A stretch of 64,000 nucleotides of DNA, from NCBI GenBank assembly GCA_017463125.1, contig JAFTPV010000003.1, positions 29,190 through 93,189 on the forward strand, written 5' to 3'. Position 1 is the first letter of the stretch, and every line of letters begins with the position of its first letter. Both the position numbers and the translations under genes were made by a program. The stretch is from Clostridia bacterium. Lineage in GTDB: Bacteria; Bacillota; Clostridia; Oscillospirales; CAG-272. The notes below the pieces were generated by a model. The model ran no database searches, was not told the origin of the DNA, and saw nothing but the letters and a program-made list of their open reading frames with translations. This document shows positions 25,656 through 36,052 of the stretch, one piece after another.

Positions 25656-27835
25656 TCTTTTTTGACAAGGAAACAAAAACCTTCTATCTCGAAGGAAAAA
25701 GCACAACCTATGCTTTCTTTATAAATAAATTCGGATATGCGGAGCATCTTTACTATGGCTCTCGCATAGGCAGAGATCCGCTCTTTTACACCAGAGGTAA
25801 AGGCGGAAGAACCTGTGCGGCAACAGTACCGGGTGAGAAGATAGACGGCTTCGACGAGGGCTCGTCATATCACTACTTCCCCTCCGAGCTTGCGTTCTAC
25901 GGCAACGGTGATTACCGCGAGCCGTGCGTACAGGTTGAAAACGAGGCGGGTGACAGGATATGTGATTTGCTCTATGACTCTCACGAGATTCTTCCCGAAA
26001 AACCTGCTATGAAGGGTATGCCATCAATGCGTGGCGGCGAAACTCTCGTTTTACACCTTTATGACAGTGTTACAGGCTTTGGAGCTGACCTATATTACAC
26101 TGTTTATCCCGATACTAACGTAATAGCAAGGCGTGTTGTTTACAAAAACTGCTCTGACAGAGTGGTTAAGCTCCGCCGCGCCTACTCCTTCACTATGTCG
26201 CTGCCAACGCAGGATTATGACTTCTTAAGCCTTCACGGAGCGTGGGGAATGGAGCACAGGATACAAAAAACAGCCCTGCATAATGGAGTTATTTCCATTG
26301 ACTCAAAGCGTACAACCTCCTCCGCATCCCTAAACCCATTTATCGCTCTATGCTCTAAAGGGGCTACCGAGGAGTCAGGCGAGGTGTACGGTGTCAGCCT
26401 TATTTATTCGTCCTCATACGTCCTTAAGGCAGAGGGTGTAAATGACGGTCAGACTCTCATTACCGGCGGTATAAATGACTTTGACTTCTCTTGGAAGCTT
26501 GAGGGCGGCGAGGAATTTGAGACTCCCGAGGTTGCAATTTGCTATTCAAGCGAGGGAGTTGGCGGTATGAGCCGCGAATACCACGACGCGTACAGAAGCT
26601 ATCTTATAAACCCTAACTTTGCAAAAAAGAGCCGTCCCATTGTTATCAACAGCTGGGAAGGCACGTATATGGACTTTGACAACGAAAAGCTTATGGCTAT
26701 TGCAAGTGCTGTAAAGGGTACGGGTATTGACACCTTCGTACTTGATGATGGCTGGTTCGGCACAAGAAATACCGATGAAGCAGGTCTTGGCGACTGGTAT
26801 GTCAACGAAGATAAGCTTGTTGGCGGACTTAATACGGTTATTAACCACGTTAATTCTCTTGGTATGAGGTTTGGTCTTTGGTTTGAGCCGGAGATGGTCA
26901 ACGAGGACTCGGATCTTTACAGAAATCATCCCGATTGGGCGATCCACGCGCCCGGAAGAGCGCATTGCTACACAAGAAATCAGTTTGTTTTAGACTTGAC
27001 AAGAGCCGATGTTAGAGATTACATTGTAGACTCTGTAAACTCTGTGCTTAAAAATCACAACATCGGATACGTTAAATGGGATTACAACCGCAACGTAACC
27101 GAGTCCTATTCCGAGCTTTTACCTGCTGACAGGCAGGCGGAGTTTGCCCACAGATATGCTCTCGGTCTTTACAACATCTTTGACAGGATTATTCTTGCAA
27201 ATCCCGACGTGCTCTTTGAGGGATGTGCGGGCGGTGGCGCAAGATTTGACCCGGCGCAGCTTTACTACTTCCCGCAGATTTGGACCTCCGACGACTCGGA
27301 TGCCGAGGAGCGCACGCTGATACAGTACGGCACGTCAATCGTGTATCCGCTATCCTCTATGACCTGTCACTTCTCTGTTGTCCCCAATCACCAGACAAGC
27401 AGAATAATCGACACAAAAACCAGGGCAGACATCGCCCACCTTGGTACAACCGGCTACGAGCTTGACACCTCGGTGTTTACCGACGAGGACAGAGAGCTTA
27501 CCAAACAACAGATTGCCGAATACAAGGGAATGGAGCCTCTAATCATTGAGGGTGACCTTTACAGAACGGATAATCCTATGGAGTCAAACTTCTTCGGCTT
27601 TACCCTTGTTTCAAAGGACAAGAGCCGCGCTGAGCTTACCTGTTACCAGAGAATGGGCAGACCCAACGCACAGCTCAAGAGATTTATCCCGAAGGGACTC
27701 GCTCCCGAGAAAAACTACTACGTTCCCGAGCTTGATATAATTCTTTCAGGCTCAACGCTAATGAACGTAGGACTTTTACCCGTATTTGAGCGAGGCGACT
27801 TTAAGACTGTGAAGTATCATTTTGAGGAAAAGTGA
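25652..27835 (+). CDS. Alpha-galactosidase, GH36
   Basis: 727-residue cytosolic glycosidase that removes terminal alpha-1,6-galactose from raffinose-family oligosaccharides or galactomannan fragments. The N-terminal beta-supersandwich (about 1-320) is followed by the TIM barrel: LDDGWFGTRN (364-373), GLWFEPEMVN, VKWDYNRN with nucleophile Asp477, EGCAGGGARFD and WTSDDSDA with acid/base Asp547. The length fits bacterial GH36 homotetramers. No signal peptide, so its substrates must be imported, probably by the MFS protein whose gene it overlaps by four bases. A strong terminator follows. Confidence 0.95.
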   Translation: MIFFDKETKTFYLEGKSTTYAFFINKFGYAEHLYYGSRIGRDPLFYTRGKGGRTCAATVPGEKIDGFDEGSSYHYFPSELAFYGNGDYREPCVQVENEAGDRICDLLYDSHEILPEKPAMKGMPSMRGGETLVLHLYDSVTGFGADLYYTVYPDTNVIARRVVYKNCSDRVVKLRRAYSFTMSLPTQDYDFLSLHGAWGMEHRIQKTALHNGVISIDSKRTTSSASLNPFIALCSKGATEESGEVYGVSLIYSSSYVLKAEGVNDGQTLITGGINDFDFSWKLEGGEEFETPEVAICYSSEGVGGMSREYHDAYRSYLINPNFAKKSRPIVINSWEGTYMDFDNEKLMAIASAVKGTGIDTFVLDDGWFGTRNTDEAGLGDWYVNEDKLVGGLNTVINHVNSLGMRFGLWFEPEMVNEDSDLYRNHPDWAIHAPGRAHCYTRNQFVLDLTRADVRDYIVDSVNSVLKNHNIGYVKWDYNRNVTESYSELLPADRQAEFAHRYALGLYNIFDRIILANPDVLFEGCAGGGARFDPAQLYYFPQIWTSDDSDAEERTLIQYGTSIVYPLSSMTCHFSVVPNHQTSRIIDTKTRADIAHLGTTGYELDTSVFTDEDRELTKQQIAEYKGMEPLIIEGDLYRTDNPMESNFFGFTLVSKDKSRAELTCYQRMGRPNAQLKRFIPKGLAPEKNYYVPELDIILSGSTLMNVGLLPVFERGDFKTVKYHFEEK

Positions 27836-27843
27836 TTATAAGC

Positions 27844-27873
27844 AAAACACGACGGCAAAAACCGTCGTGTTTT
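27844..27873. terminator. Bidirectional terminator
   Basis: Perfect 12-bp stem AAAACACGACGG / CCGTCGTGTTTT with a CAAAAA loop. Confidence 0.9.
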
Positions 27874-27882
27874 CTTTATTCT

Positions 27883-28320
27883 TTATTTAGTTCCTGTTGA
27901 GCCGAAGCCACCCGCGCCGCGTACGGTGTCGGAAAGCTCGTCGGTAAGATTAAAATCCGCCTGCATACAGGGAATTATGCACATCTGCGCTACACGCTCG
28001 CCCCCCTCCACCGTTACGGGTGAGTCTGTGTGGTTATGGAGAGCTACCATCCACTCTCCGCGATAGTCCGAATCAACGACGCCAACCTTGTTTGCGGGAG
28101 CAACGCCGCGCTTTGTAGCAAGGCCGCTTCTTGCAAAAATAAGACCGCAGTATCCTTCCGGAATTTCAACGGCAAGACCCGTATGTACCATAACGGTTGA
28201 GTGCGGAGCTATCGTTATATCATCTCCCATCATGCTGTAAAGATCCGCTCCTGCGGAAAACGGAGTTGCATAGGTGGGTATAGTAGCCCTCTCGTCAAGC
28301 TTTTTAATATTAACCTTCAT
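27883..28320 (-). CDS. dut: dUTP diphosphatase
   Basis: 145-residue trimeric dUTPase that hydrolyses dUTP to dUMP, keeping uracil out of DNA and feeding dTMP synthesis. All five motifs are visible: SAGADLYS, ARSGLATKRG, GVVDSDYRGEW, RVAQMCIIP and the C-terminal RGAGGFGSTG arm. It starts two bases after the nrdG stop and ends the uvrB-uvrA-nrdG-dut gene string. Confidence 0.97.
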   Translation of the reverse strand: MKVNIKKLDERATIPTYATPFSAGADLYSMMGDDITIAPHSTVMVHTGLAVEIPEGYCGLIFARSGLATKRGVAPANKVGVVDSDYRGEWMVALHNHTDSPVTVEGGERVAQMCIIPCMQADFNLTDELSDTVRGAGGFGSTGTK

Positions 28321-28322
28321 AT

Positions 28323-28880
28323 TTATTTCCTTTCATAGCATTTATCAAGAGCGCAGCCGTCCCAGATGACGATCTCGCCTGACTCTCTTGTTTTTTTCAT
28401 ATCGATTATTCGCTGATTTGACGAGCCGCGAAACCTGAGTCCCAGGCTCTTTTTTTCTTCTATAAATCTTCCGTCAACGAGGATATCGACATAGGAGAGA
28501 AGCTCAGCGGTTATGTCAAGCGCTTTTTCGTGGCTTCCCGCATCCCCCGTCAGCTCCTCGTATAGATTTCCAGTATAGAGCCAGACTGTTTTATCGGGGA
28601 AACGACGCTTAAACTCACGAAGAAACGGCAGAAGCCCCACTTGGTTTTCAGGCTCCATAGGCTCACCGCCAAGGATAGTAAGACCTCTTAACACCGGATT
28701 TTCAAAGGTTTTGAAAATTTCCTCTGCGACCGTGTCGGTGAATGGGGCGCCGTAGTCAAAAGCCCACGTTTCGGGCTGAAAGCAACCATTGCATCTGTTG
28801 CGGCAACCGCTGACGAAGAGGGTTGTACGGATTCCCTCTCCGTTAGCAATATCACTCTTTTTTATTGCTCCGTAAAACAT
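28323..28880 (-). CDS. nrdG: Anaerobic ribonucleotide reductase activating protein
   Basis: 185-residue radical SAM enzyme. The cluster motif C26-x3-C30-x2-C33 (GCRNRCNGC) binds the [4Fe-4S] cluster that, with SAM, generates the glycyl radical on NrdD. LTILGGEPMEPENQ is the family's SAM-binding GGEP block. NrdD itself is not in the window, so activator and reductase are uncoupled here. It sits 21 bases after uvrA and 2 before dut, grouping DNA repair with deoxynucleotide supply. Confidence 0.95.
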   Translation of the reverse strand: MFYGAIKKSDIANGEGIRTTLFVSGCRNRCNGCFQPETWAFDYGAPFTDTVAEEIFKTFENPVLRGLTILGGEPMEPENQVGLLPFLREFKRRFPDKTVWLYTGNLYEELTGDAGSHEKALDITAELLSYVDILVDGRFIEEKKSLGLRFRGSSNQRIIDMKKTRESGEIVIWDGCALDKCYERK

Positions 28881-28901
28881 TATAATTTCTAATTTCTCAT
28901 T

Positions 28902-31730
28902 TCACATTTCTAATTTGGCTCGTAAAAATTCTCCTGTATGAGAATTTTTACATCCGGCAACCTCTTCGGGCGTTCCTGTGACAACGACAGTTCCTCCTCC
29001 GTCACCGCCCTCGGGACCGAGGTCTATGATATAATCCGCTGTCTTGATAAGGTCAAGATTGTGCTCAATTACGACAACGGTGTTTCCGCCGTCGGCTAAA
29101 CGCTGGAGTATCCCGATAAGCTTGGATACGTCCTCGGTGTGCAGGCCCGTCGTAGGCTCGTCGAGGATATATATGGTTTTGCCCGTTGAGCGCTTGGCAA
29201 GCTCGGTTGCGAGCTTTACTCTCTGCGCTTCACCTCCCGAGAGGGTTGTCGAGGACTGTCCGATTTTTATATATCCGAGTCCTACGTCAAAGAGTGTTTG
29301 GAGCTTACGCTGGAGTGCGGGGAGTCCGTCAAAGAAGGTTATTCCCTCCTCTACCGACATCTCAAGCACATCGTAGATACTCTTGCCCTTATATTTAACG
29401 TCGAGAGTGTCGCGGTTATAGCGCTTTCCCTGACAGACGTCGCACTTAACGTACACGTCGGGCAAGAAGTTCATCTCGATGCACTTAACGCCGTCACCCT
29501 CGCATGCCTCGCATCTTCCGCCGCGAATATTAAAGGAAAATCTGCCTGCGTCGTATCCCTTTGCCTTCGCATCTCTTGTTGATGCGAAGAGATTTCGTAT
29601 ATCGGTAAAGAGGCCTGTATAGGTTGCGGGGTTTGAGCGCGGTGTTCTTCCTATGGGGCTTTGGTCTATTGCTATAACCTTATCAAGATGCTCAAGGCCT
29701 GTGATTTTCTCAACCTTGCCGGGATAGGTTACGGCGCGGTTGAGGTCACGCGCCAGAGTTCTATAAAGAATCGAATTTATAAGTGAGGATTTTCCGCTTC
29801 CCGAAACACCTGTTACGGCAGTAAACGTGCCCAATGGGATATCAACGTTTATCTTTTTTAGGTTATTTTCTTCAGCTCCGATTATATGAAGGAAGTTGCC
29901 ATTACCTGCTCTTCTGGTTTTCGGAACTTCTATATTCCGTCTGCCCGAAAGGTATGCGCCTGTTATAGATTTTTCGCATCTAGCAACCTCCTCGGGTGTT
30001 CCGAAGGCTACTATCTCACCGCCGTGAATACCTGCGCCAGGGCCTACGTCAACGATAAAGTCCGCCTCTCGCATCGTGTCCTCATCGTGTTCAACAACGA
30101 TAACGCTGTTACCGAGGTCGCGAAGATTTTTCAGCGTTGCTATAAGCTTACCGTTATCACGCTGGTGCAGTCCTATGCTTGGCTCGTCGAGAATATAAAG
30201 GACACCTGTAAGAGAGGAGCCTATCTGAGTTGCGAGGCGGATTCGCTGTGCTTCTCCGCCCGAAAGCGTTCCTGCGGTTCTTGCAAGATTGAGATAATCA
30301 AGTCCGACACGCACAAGGAAGTTAAGACGCGCCTTTATTTCCTTCAGTACCTCTGTTGCTATCTTCATTTCGCTCTCGCTAAAGGTGAGGCTATCCACGA
30401 ATTTCAACATTTTATCTATCGAAAGACGGCAGATTTCATCAATATTAAGGCCTCCGACTGTAACTCCGAGAACCATATCCGAAAGACGTCTTCCCTTGCA
30501 TCTCGGGCAATTTACCTCCTCAACGAACTGCTGATAATAGTCGCCGCCCATCATTTTCATCCGCTTTTCAATTATGTGAACGATGCCGTCGTAGGTTGTG
30601 GTCTGTTCTCTGCCCTCACCGCCGAAATAGCGGGTCACGGTATATTTTTTACTTCCCGCACCGTACATCAAAACGTTCATTGCCTCGTCTGAAAACTCGG
30701 AAATCGGAGTGTCGAGCGTGAAGCCGTAATCCTTACCGACTGCTGCGACGAGAGGACCTGTCCAAGAGTCCTCAGTAAGTGTTTTGAAGCCGTTTGCGGC
30801 AATTCCGCCGTCACGCAACGTAAGCTCGGGGTGAGGCAGGAGCTTCTTTACCGATATTCTCTGCATATTTCCGATTCCCGCGCACTCGGGACACGCACCT
30901 ATCGGATTGTTGAAGGAGAACATTCTCGGCTCAAGCTCGGGGAAGCTTATGCCGTGCTCCTCGCAGGCATATTTCTGCGAAAATTCCATCTCCTCTCCGT
31001 CTGTACCGTCACGGTTTACTACAAGGATATTTACCCTGCCGTCAGAGGTCTTTAAGGCACTCTCAACAGAGTCGGAAAGACGGGAGCGAATGTCACCGCG
31101 TATTACAAGGCGATCTACGACGATATCTATGGTGTGCTTCAGGTTTTTGTCAAGTCTTATTTCTTCCGAAAGGTCATACATATTTCCGTCAACACGTACT
31201 CTTGCGTATCCCGACTTGCGCGCATCGGCAAAGACCTTTTCGTGCATACCCTTTTGCGCTCTTACAACAGGAGAAAGCACCATAAAGCGCACCCCCTCCT
31301 CAAGCGAGAGAATACGGTCTACTATCTGATCAAGCGACTGCTGCTTAATTTCCTTACCGCAGACGGGACAGTGCGGAACACCTACCCTCGCGTAAAGAAG
31401 GCGGAGATAGTCGTATATCTCGGTAACCGTTCCGACGGTTGATCTGGGGTTCTTTGAGGTTGTTTTCTGATCTATGGAGATAGATGGCGAAAGGCCTTCG
31501 ATAAGGTCTACCTCGGGCTTGTCCATTTGACCGAGGAACATTCTCGCGTAGGACGAGAGGCTCTCTACAAAGCGGCGGTGTCCCTCGGCATACAGAGTGT
31601 CAAAGGCGAGAGAGGATTTTCCGCTGCCCGACAGACCTGTAAGCACGACCAGCTTATCACGCGGTATAGTTACGTCTATATTTTTTAAGTTATTGACTTT
31701 TGCGCCCTTTATAATTATATTTCTGGACAT
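28902..31730 (-). CDS. uvrA: Excinuclease ABC subunit A
   Basis: 942-residue DNA-damage recognition ATPase of nucleotide excision repair. Two ABC ATPase halves: [21 protein letters not shown] (N-terminal Walker A) and [18 protein letters not shown] (C-terminal), each with an LSGGEAQR(I/V) signature. Zinc-finger motifs [16 protein letters not shown] and [16 protein letters not shown] are all present. The length is normal. It lies 47 bases after uvrB in the same direction, with no terminator seen between. Confidence 0.98.
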   Translation of the reverse strand: MSRNIIIKGAKVNNLKNIDVTIPRDKLVVLTGLSGSGKSSLAFDTLYAEGHRRFVESLSSYARMFLGQMDKPEVDLIEGLSPSISIDQKTTSKNPRSTVGTVTEIYDYLRLLYARVGVPHCPVCGKEIKQQSLDQIVDRILSLEEGVRFMVLSPVVRAQKGMHEKVFADARKSGYARVRVDGNMYDLSEEIRLDKNLKHTIDIVVDRLVIRGDIRSRLSDSVESALKTSDGRVNILVVNRDGTDGEEMEFSQKYACEEHGISFPELEPRMFSFNNPIGACPECAGIGNMQRISVKKLLPHPELTLRDGGIAANGFKTLTEDSWTGPLVAAVGKDYGFTLDTPISEFSDEAMNVLMYGAGSKKYTVTRYFGGEGREQTTTYDGIVHIIEKRMKMMGGDYYQQFVEEVNCPRCKGRRLSDMVLGVTVGGLNIDEICRLSIDKMLKFVDSLTFSESEMKIATEVLKEIKARLNFLVRVGLDYLNLARTAGTLSGGEAQRIRLATQIGSSLTGVLYILDEPSIGLHQRDNGKLIATLKNLRDLGNSVIVVEHDEDTMREADFIVDVGPGAGIHGGEIVAFGTPEEVARCEKSITGAYLSGRRNIEVPKTRRAGNGNFLHIIGAEENNLKKINVDIPLGTFTAVTGVSGSGKSSLINSILYRTLARDLNRAVTYPGKVEKITGLEHLDKVIAIDQSPIGRTPRSNPATYTGLFTDIRNLFASTRDAKAKGYDAGRFSFNIRGGRCEACEGDGVKCIEMNFLPDVYVKCDVCQGKRYNRDTLDVKYKGKSIYDVLEMSVEEGITFFDGLPALQRKLQTLFDVGLGYIKIGQSSTTLSGGEAQRVKLATELAKRSTGKTIYILDEPTTGLHTEDVSKLIGILQRLADGGNTVVVIEHNLDLIKTADYIIDLGPEGGDGGGTVVVTGTPEEVAGCKNSHTGEFLRAKLEM

Positions 31731-31783
31731 TTTTTAATTCCTTAACATCTTTATTTCGGGACGTCGAGATACCGTCCCATACG

Positions 31784-33736
31784 TTATCTTAATTCTTTTA
31801 TGCGGTCACGAAGATATGCGGCTTTTTCAAATTCGAGAGCTCGGGCTGCCTCACGCATCTCAGAGGTGAGCTTCTCGATAAGCTTCTCGCGCTCGGGGCG
31901 GGAAAGCTTTTTCTTTTTCTCGGGCTCGACCTTCTTACCGATCTCGATGATTTCGCCGACCTTTTTCTTAACGCTCTCGGGTACGATACCATGCTCGGCA
32001 TTATATCTCATCTGTATCTCACGGCGGCGGTTGGTTTCCTCTATCGCTCCGCGCATTGAGCCTGTTACCGTATCTGCATACATAATAACGTGACCGTTCA
32101 CGTTTCTTGCGGCACGTCCTACTGTCTGTATAAGTGAAGTTTCACTTCGGAGGAAGCCCTCTTTATCAGCGTCGAGTATTGCGACAAGGGATACCTCGGG
32201 AATATCAAGTCCCTCACGGAGAAGGTTTATTCCCACAAGCACATCAAACTCGCCAAGTCTTAGGTCGCGTATTATCTCCATACGCTCCATCGTTTCGACC
32301 TGATGGTGTATATATTTCACCTTGATGCCATGAGTTTGAAGATATTCGGTAAGATCCTCTGCCATATTCTTCGTCATAGTTGTGACGAGAACCTTCTCAC
32401 CGCGTGCGGTCGTTGCTCTTATTTCGCCTATAAGGTCGTCAACCTGCCCTTCAATCGGGCGGACGGATATCTCTGGGTCGATAAGTCCTGTCGGACGTAT
32501 AAGTTGCTCAACCGTTGATGAGCTTTCCGCAGCTTCGTATGGCCCAGGAGTTGCACTCACAAAAACAATCTGCCCGAGTTTTTCTTCAAATTCCTCAAAA
32601 AACAGAGGTCTGTTGTCAAATGCGGAAGGCAAACGGAAGCCGTATTCAACAAGGTTCTTCTTTCTCGCGTAGTCGCCGCCCGACATTCCTCGCACCTGCG
32701 GCAGCGTTACGTGCGACTCGTCAACAAAGAGTATAAAATCATCCGGCATATAGTCAAGAAGGGTATAGGGAGTTGAGCCCTTGGGTCTGCCGGAAAGTAT
32801 ACGGGAATAATTCTCAACGCCCGAGCAGAAGCCTACCTCGCGGAGCATCTCGAGGTCGTATTTTGTACGCTCCTCTATCCTCTGCGCCTCAATCAGCTTG
32901 TTCTGACTCTTGAAGAACTCTACCCTCTCGCGCATTTCCTCCTCTATCTCAAGAAGCGCCGCCTCGCGCTTCTCGTCGGACACGGCGTAGTGAGTAGCGG
33001 GGAAGATTACAACATAAGAAAGATGCTCGGTTATCTCGCCTGTAAGAGGATTTACTCTTGATATACGGTCAACCTCGTCACCAAAGAACTCCACTCTGAA
33101 GGCGGTATCCCTTCTCGACGAGGGGAAAATCTCAACCACGTCGCCTCGGACGCGGAATTTATTACGGACGAAATTTACGTCATTTCTCTCATAGCTTATG
33201 GCTACGAGGCGGCGTATAAGCTCGTCGCGGGACATCTCTTGCCCCTCTCTGATGTCAACGAGAAGATTATGGTATTCGTTAGGGTCACCGAGGGAGTATA
33301 TACAGGAAACCGAGGCTACTATTATAACATCGCGTCGCTCGAAGAGCGAGCTTGTGGCGCTGTGACGGAGCATATCTATCTCGTCGTTTATCATAGCGTC
33401 CTTCTCGATGTAAACGTCCTTACCGGGAATATATGCCTCGGGCTGATAGTAATCGTAGTAGGATACGAAATACTCTACCGCATTGTCAGGGAAAAACGAG
33501 CGAAACTCGGTGCATAGCTGCGCCGCGAGAGTCTTGTTATGCGCTAAAACGAGGGTTGGGCGGTTAAGGTTAGCAATAACGTTTGCCATTGTGAAGGTCT
33601 TGCCCGAGCCCGTAACGCCGAGAAGCGTCTGCGCCCTCTCTCCAGCAAGGATTCCCTCGGTAAGAGCGGCTATTGCCTCGGGCTGATCGCCCGTCGGCTT
33701 ATATTCACTTTTCAGTATGAATTTACGCTCTTCCAT
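31784..33736 (-). CDS. uvrB: Excinuclease ABC subunit B
   Basis: 650-residue helicase-like subunit of the UvrABC complex. Visible: Walker [17 protein letters not shown], beta-hairpin [23 protein letters not shown] (Walker B), the [17 protein letters not shown] motif VI, and a C-terminal UVR domain ending [16 protein letters not shown] for UvrA/UvrC contact. The start at 33736 has GGAGGAAATAG upstream; the frame stays open for 17 codons beyond but lacks a binding site. Confidence 0.98.
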   Translation of the reverse strand: MEERKFILKSEYKPTGDQPEAIAALTEGILAGERAQTLLGVTGSGKTFTMANVIANLNRPTLVLAHNKTLAAQLCTEFRSFFPDNAVEYFVSYYDYYQPEAYIPGKDVYIEKDAMINDEIDMLRHSATSSLFERRDVIIVASVSCIYSLGDPNEYHNLLVDIREGQEMSRDELIRRLVAISYERNDVNFVRNKFRVRGDVVEIFPSSRRDTAFRVEFFGDEVDRISRVNPLTGEITEHLSYVVIFPATHYAVSDEKREAALLEIEEEMRERVEFFKSQNKLIEAQRIEERTKYDLEMLREVGFCSGVENYSRILSGRPKGSTPYTLLDYMPDDFILFVDESHVTLPQVRGMSGGDYARKKNLVEYGFRLPSAFDNRPLFFEEFEEKLGQIVFVSATPGPYEAAESSSTVEQLIRPTGLIDPEISVRPIEGQVDDLIGEIRATTARGEKVLVTTMTKNMAEDLTEYLQTHGIKVKYIHHQVETMERMEIIRDLRLGEFDVLVGINLLREGLDIPEVSLVAILDADKEGFLRSETSLIQTVGRAARNVNGHVIMYADTVTGSMRGAIEETNRRREIQMRYNAEHGIVPESVKKKVGEIIEIGKKVEPEKKKKLSRPEREKLIEKLTSEMREAARALEFEKAAYLRDRIKELR

Positions 33737-33770
33737 CAAGCTATTTCCTCCGACACTATTTTCACTGTAT

Positions 33771-33799
33771 ATTTTACCACAAAACATTTATAATGTAAA
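33771..33799 (-). promoter_or_regulatory. Promoter of uvrB
   Basis: Leftward TTTACA (33794-33799), 17 bases, TAAAAT (33771-33776), 35 bases before the start. I did not find a clear LexA box (GAAC-N4-GTTC) here. Confidence 0.6.
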
Positions 33800-33850
33800 C
33801 GGGTTTTCAAAATATTTCGGGAATAATAATTAAAAAGGTACGGTGGATTT

Positions 33851-34525
33851 ATGGATATATTAAAGATAACGCTGACATCCTTATTATCTGTCGGAGCGTT
33901 GTTTATTATAGCAAAATTTATGGGACACAAGCAGATGGCACAGCTAGACTTTTTTGACTACATCAGCGGCATTACGATAGGCTCTATAGCCTCGGAGATG
34001 GCGATAGACCTCGAAACTCCTTGGAAGCCATTTGTCGCTATGGTGATTTACGGGGGCGCGTCGATAGCTTTAAGCTATATTACGACGAAGCTGCCGCGCT
34101 CACGAAAATTTATCAACGGCACACCCACGATAATAATGGACAACGGCAAGCTCTACCGGGAGAATATGAAAAAGGCAAAGCTTGACCTCAGTGAATTTAT
34201 GGTGCTTTGCCGTCAAGAAGGATATTTTAACATTAATGAAATTCAGACTGCGGTATTCGAGCATAATGGGCGGATAACCATACTGCCGAAGAGCGATTAC
34301 CGCCCATTATGCGCCGATGATTTCAAGATAGAGCTAAAGTCCGAATTTATCTTCACAGAGATAATAATGGATGGACGGATACTTGAAGATAACCTAAAGC
34401 GACTGGGACTTGACAGAGTGTGGCTGAAAAGACAGCTTGAAGGTCAAGGGTACAAATCCGAAAAAGAAATATATCTCGGAATATGCGACAAGGAGAACGC
34501 TCTTTCACTCTTCCCTGTTGATTAG
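33851..34525 (+). CDS. YetF/DUF421 family membrane protein
   Basis: 224 residues: three N-terminal transmembrane helices (about 5-23, 33-50, 58-76) then a soluble domain. Family motifs: KFMGHKQMAQLDFFDYISGITIGSIASEMA, GTPTIIMDNGKL, and LMVLCRQ-like 'LSEFMVLCRQEGYFNINEIQTAVFEHNG'-region residues 115-140. Members are linked to spore or envelope physiology in Bacillus, without a known activity. The stop codon overlaps, tail to tail, that of the superoxide dismutase gene, with no room for a terminator. Confidence 0.9.
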   Translation: MDILKITLTSLLSVGALFIIAKFMGHKQMAQLDFFDYISGITIGSIASEMAIDLETPWKPFVAMVIYGGASIALSYITTKLPRSRKFINGTPTIIMDNGKLYRENMKKAKLDLSEFMVLCRQEGYFNINEIQTAVFEHNGRITILPKSDYRPLCADDFKIELKSEFIFTEIIMDGRILEDNLKRLGLDRVWLKRQLEGQGYKSEKEIYLGICDKENALSLFPVD

Positions 34526-35019
34526 CGCACTATTTCTCCGCAGGCGATTTTTTCGCCGGGGTTGCCGGAGGGCTGGGTAGTAAAATCGTCGGGAGCGGAA
34601 TGGATTATTACGGTTTTACCCACTATTTCGGAAATTGTAAATCGGTCGGTAAGAAAGGCAGAATAAGCGAGTCCTCCCGCGCTGAAAAGCGGCGGCATAT
34701 CACCTGCGTGATAGGGGTGAGGGCAGCCATAGGGGTTATAATGCATTCCCGCGCCTGGGAACGGGGACTCCCCTTCACCTCCGCAGCTATCACCATCGTG
34801 GATATGGAAGGCGAATATTGGCTCTCTGCATTCAATGTTTGGCTCGGGTAGACCGCGCACCTCTGTAATAACAAAGACTCCGTAATCGGTTTCATAAAAG
34901 CGCGCGCTTCCCGTAATCTCGGGATAGTTGGCACTGCCGAGAATATTCGCCCACACGCTAGGACGGTGGCGTGTGCGTAAAAGATACGAAAAGTCCGGAA
35001 AATAATTTCTTCTGTTCAT
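34522..35019 (-). CDS. sodC: Cu/Zn superoxide dismutase family protein
   Basis: 165 residues. All metal ligands of the family are present: FHIH (His72, His74), GMHYNP (His93), CPHPYHAGDMPP (His101, His104, Asp107) and VIIHS (His140), plus the disulfide cysteines Cys79 and Cys160 and GNPGEKIACGEI at the end. It would dismutate superoxide to peroxide and oxygen. No signal peptide is visible with the start at 35019 (GAGGTACAG upstream), so it would be cytosolic, unusual for bacterial SodC. Cu/Zn enzymes are also not typical of strict anaerobes, though similar genes occur in Clostridia. Confidence 0.88.
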   Translation of the reverse strand: MNRRNYFPDFSYLLRTRHRPSVWANILGSANYPEITGSARFYETDYGVFVITEVRGLPEPNIECREPIFAFHIHDGDSCGGEGESPFPGAGMHYNPYGCPHPYHAGDMPPLFSAGGLAYSAFLTDRFTISEIVGKTVIIHSAPDDFTTQPSGNPGEKIACGEIVR

Positions 35020-35062
35020 CTGTACCTCAAAAAGCTTTTTTATCAGTATATGCAAACAGAGA

Positions 35063-35095
35063 AAAAAGAGAGGCGATTTTTTCGTCTCTCTTTTT
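35063..35095 (-). terminator. Terminator of the polysaccharide deacetylase gene
   Basis: 14-bp stem with one G-U, AAAAAGAGA(G/C)GCGA type, closed by TTTTT; just after the stop at 35098. Confidence 0.75.
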
Positions 35096-35097
35096 GA

Positions 35098-36042
35098 TTA
35101 AACAGTATAGGTAGATTTCGGGGAAATTATCACGGGGTTACCGTCGATTTTGACGTAAAGGGGTAGGCTCGAATCGTTTTTAAGCTCAGTGTCGGTGACG
35201 GTAAGGGCGGCCATCGCGTCCTCGTAGTCGAAGATGTCACCCACTGTGGAGTAATAGAATTCCTCGGGTCTTGCGCCGTATTTTTCGCAAAAGGCGGTGA
35301 GATTTCCCCACGTGTTGTTACGCTCATAGTCTATGGAATGCACGCCAAAGGAGAAGAACTTAAGCTCTCCGTCATCAGCGAGTGCTTCATATTTCTCCAT
35401 AACCTCAAGAAGATCGTGGTCCATTGCACAGTACTTCCAACGAAGTCTGTCAGCGGGAAGCGAAAAGCTCTTTACCGGGCTGCCCGCATCTCTTGCGCCG
35501 TAGTAGCCTGCCTCGTGAACGTGCCTAAGGACCCCCTTATAATCCACCTGCTGACCGAAGGGCCAAACGAAGCCGCGAACAGAGCCTTCGCCGAATACTT
35601 CCTCAAGCTCGATGCGAGTTTCGTCAATCAGTCGGTTATAAACCTCGGTATCGGCAATTTTGAACCAGCGTAAGTGGCTGACATCGTAATAGCAGCCGTT
35701 TACCAACCAAACGCCCTCTGCCCCGGGATAGCGGTAAAGAGTCCTTATATCCGCTGTTTCGGGATCAAAGGGCTCCTCGGAAAAGATATAGCCCGAATTT
35801 GGAACCATAAGCTCGGGGTGAAGCTTTACGTGATTGTTTATCTCATAACCGTGATACATCTCGCAGTATTCCTCGGGCGAGAGCTTATCCGGAGAGCAAA
35901 GATTGAAGGTTCCGATAATGCCCGCAGGGCGCACTATCGAGAGGAACTTTTTATCCATTTCGATGTTTCCGTCGTCAATGGTAAAGGTTACTGCCTTACG
36001 GGTGAAGCCGGGAAAGTAGTTTGGGTCAATTTGGTGTTTCAT
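35098..36042 (-). CDS. Polysaccharide deacetylase-like (NodB-fold) protein
   Basis: 314 residues, no signal peptide. The NodB motifs are partly clear: TIDDG (Asp23, Asp24) as motif 1 and NNHVKLH (His71, His75) as the metal-binding motif 2; GFVWPFGQ may be motif 3. It would remove acetyl groups from a carbohydrate, but cytosolic location and the divergent later motifs make the substrate unclear. In gut Clostridia such cytosolic proteins occur near glycan genes. It stands alone between a repeat-rich intergenic stretch and sodC. Confidence 0.85.
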   Translation of the reverse strand: MKHQIDPNYFPGFTRKAVTFTIDDGNIEMDKKFLSIVRPAGIIGTFNLCSPDKLSPEEYCEMYHGYEINNHVKLHPELMVPNSGYIFSEEPFDPETADIRTLYRYPGAEGVWLVNGCYYDVSHLRWFKIADTEVYNRLIDETRIELEEVFGEGSVRGFVWPFGQQVDYKGVLRHVHEAGYYGARDAGSPVKSFSLPADRLRWKYCAMDHDLLEVMEKYEALADDGELKFFSFGVHSIDYERNNTWGNLTAFCEKYGARPEEFYYSTVGDIFDYEDAMAALTVTDTELKNDSSLPLYVKIDGNPVIISPKSTYTV

Positions 36043-36052
36043 AATGTTTTTA

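Noticed and set aside
29886-30692. Long open frame on the plus strand opposite uvrA (268 codons)
   Set aside because: It lies wholly antisense to the strongly conserved uvrA coding frame, lacks a ribosome binding site and has Cys/Tyr-rich composition typical of antisense shadow frames.
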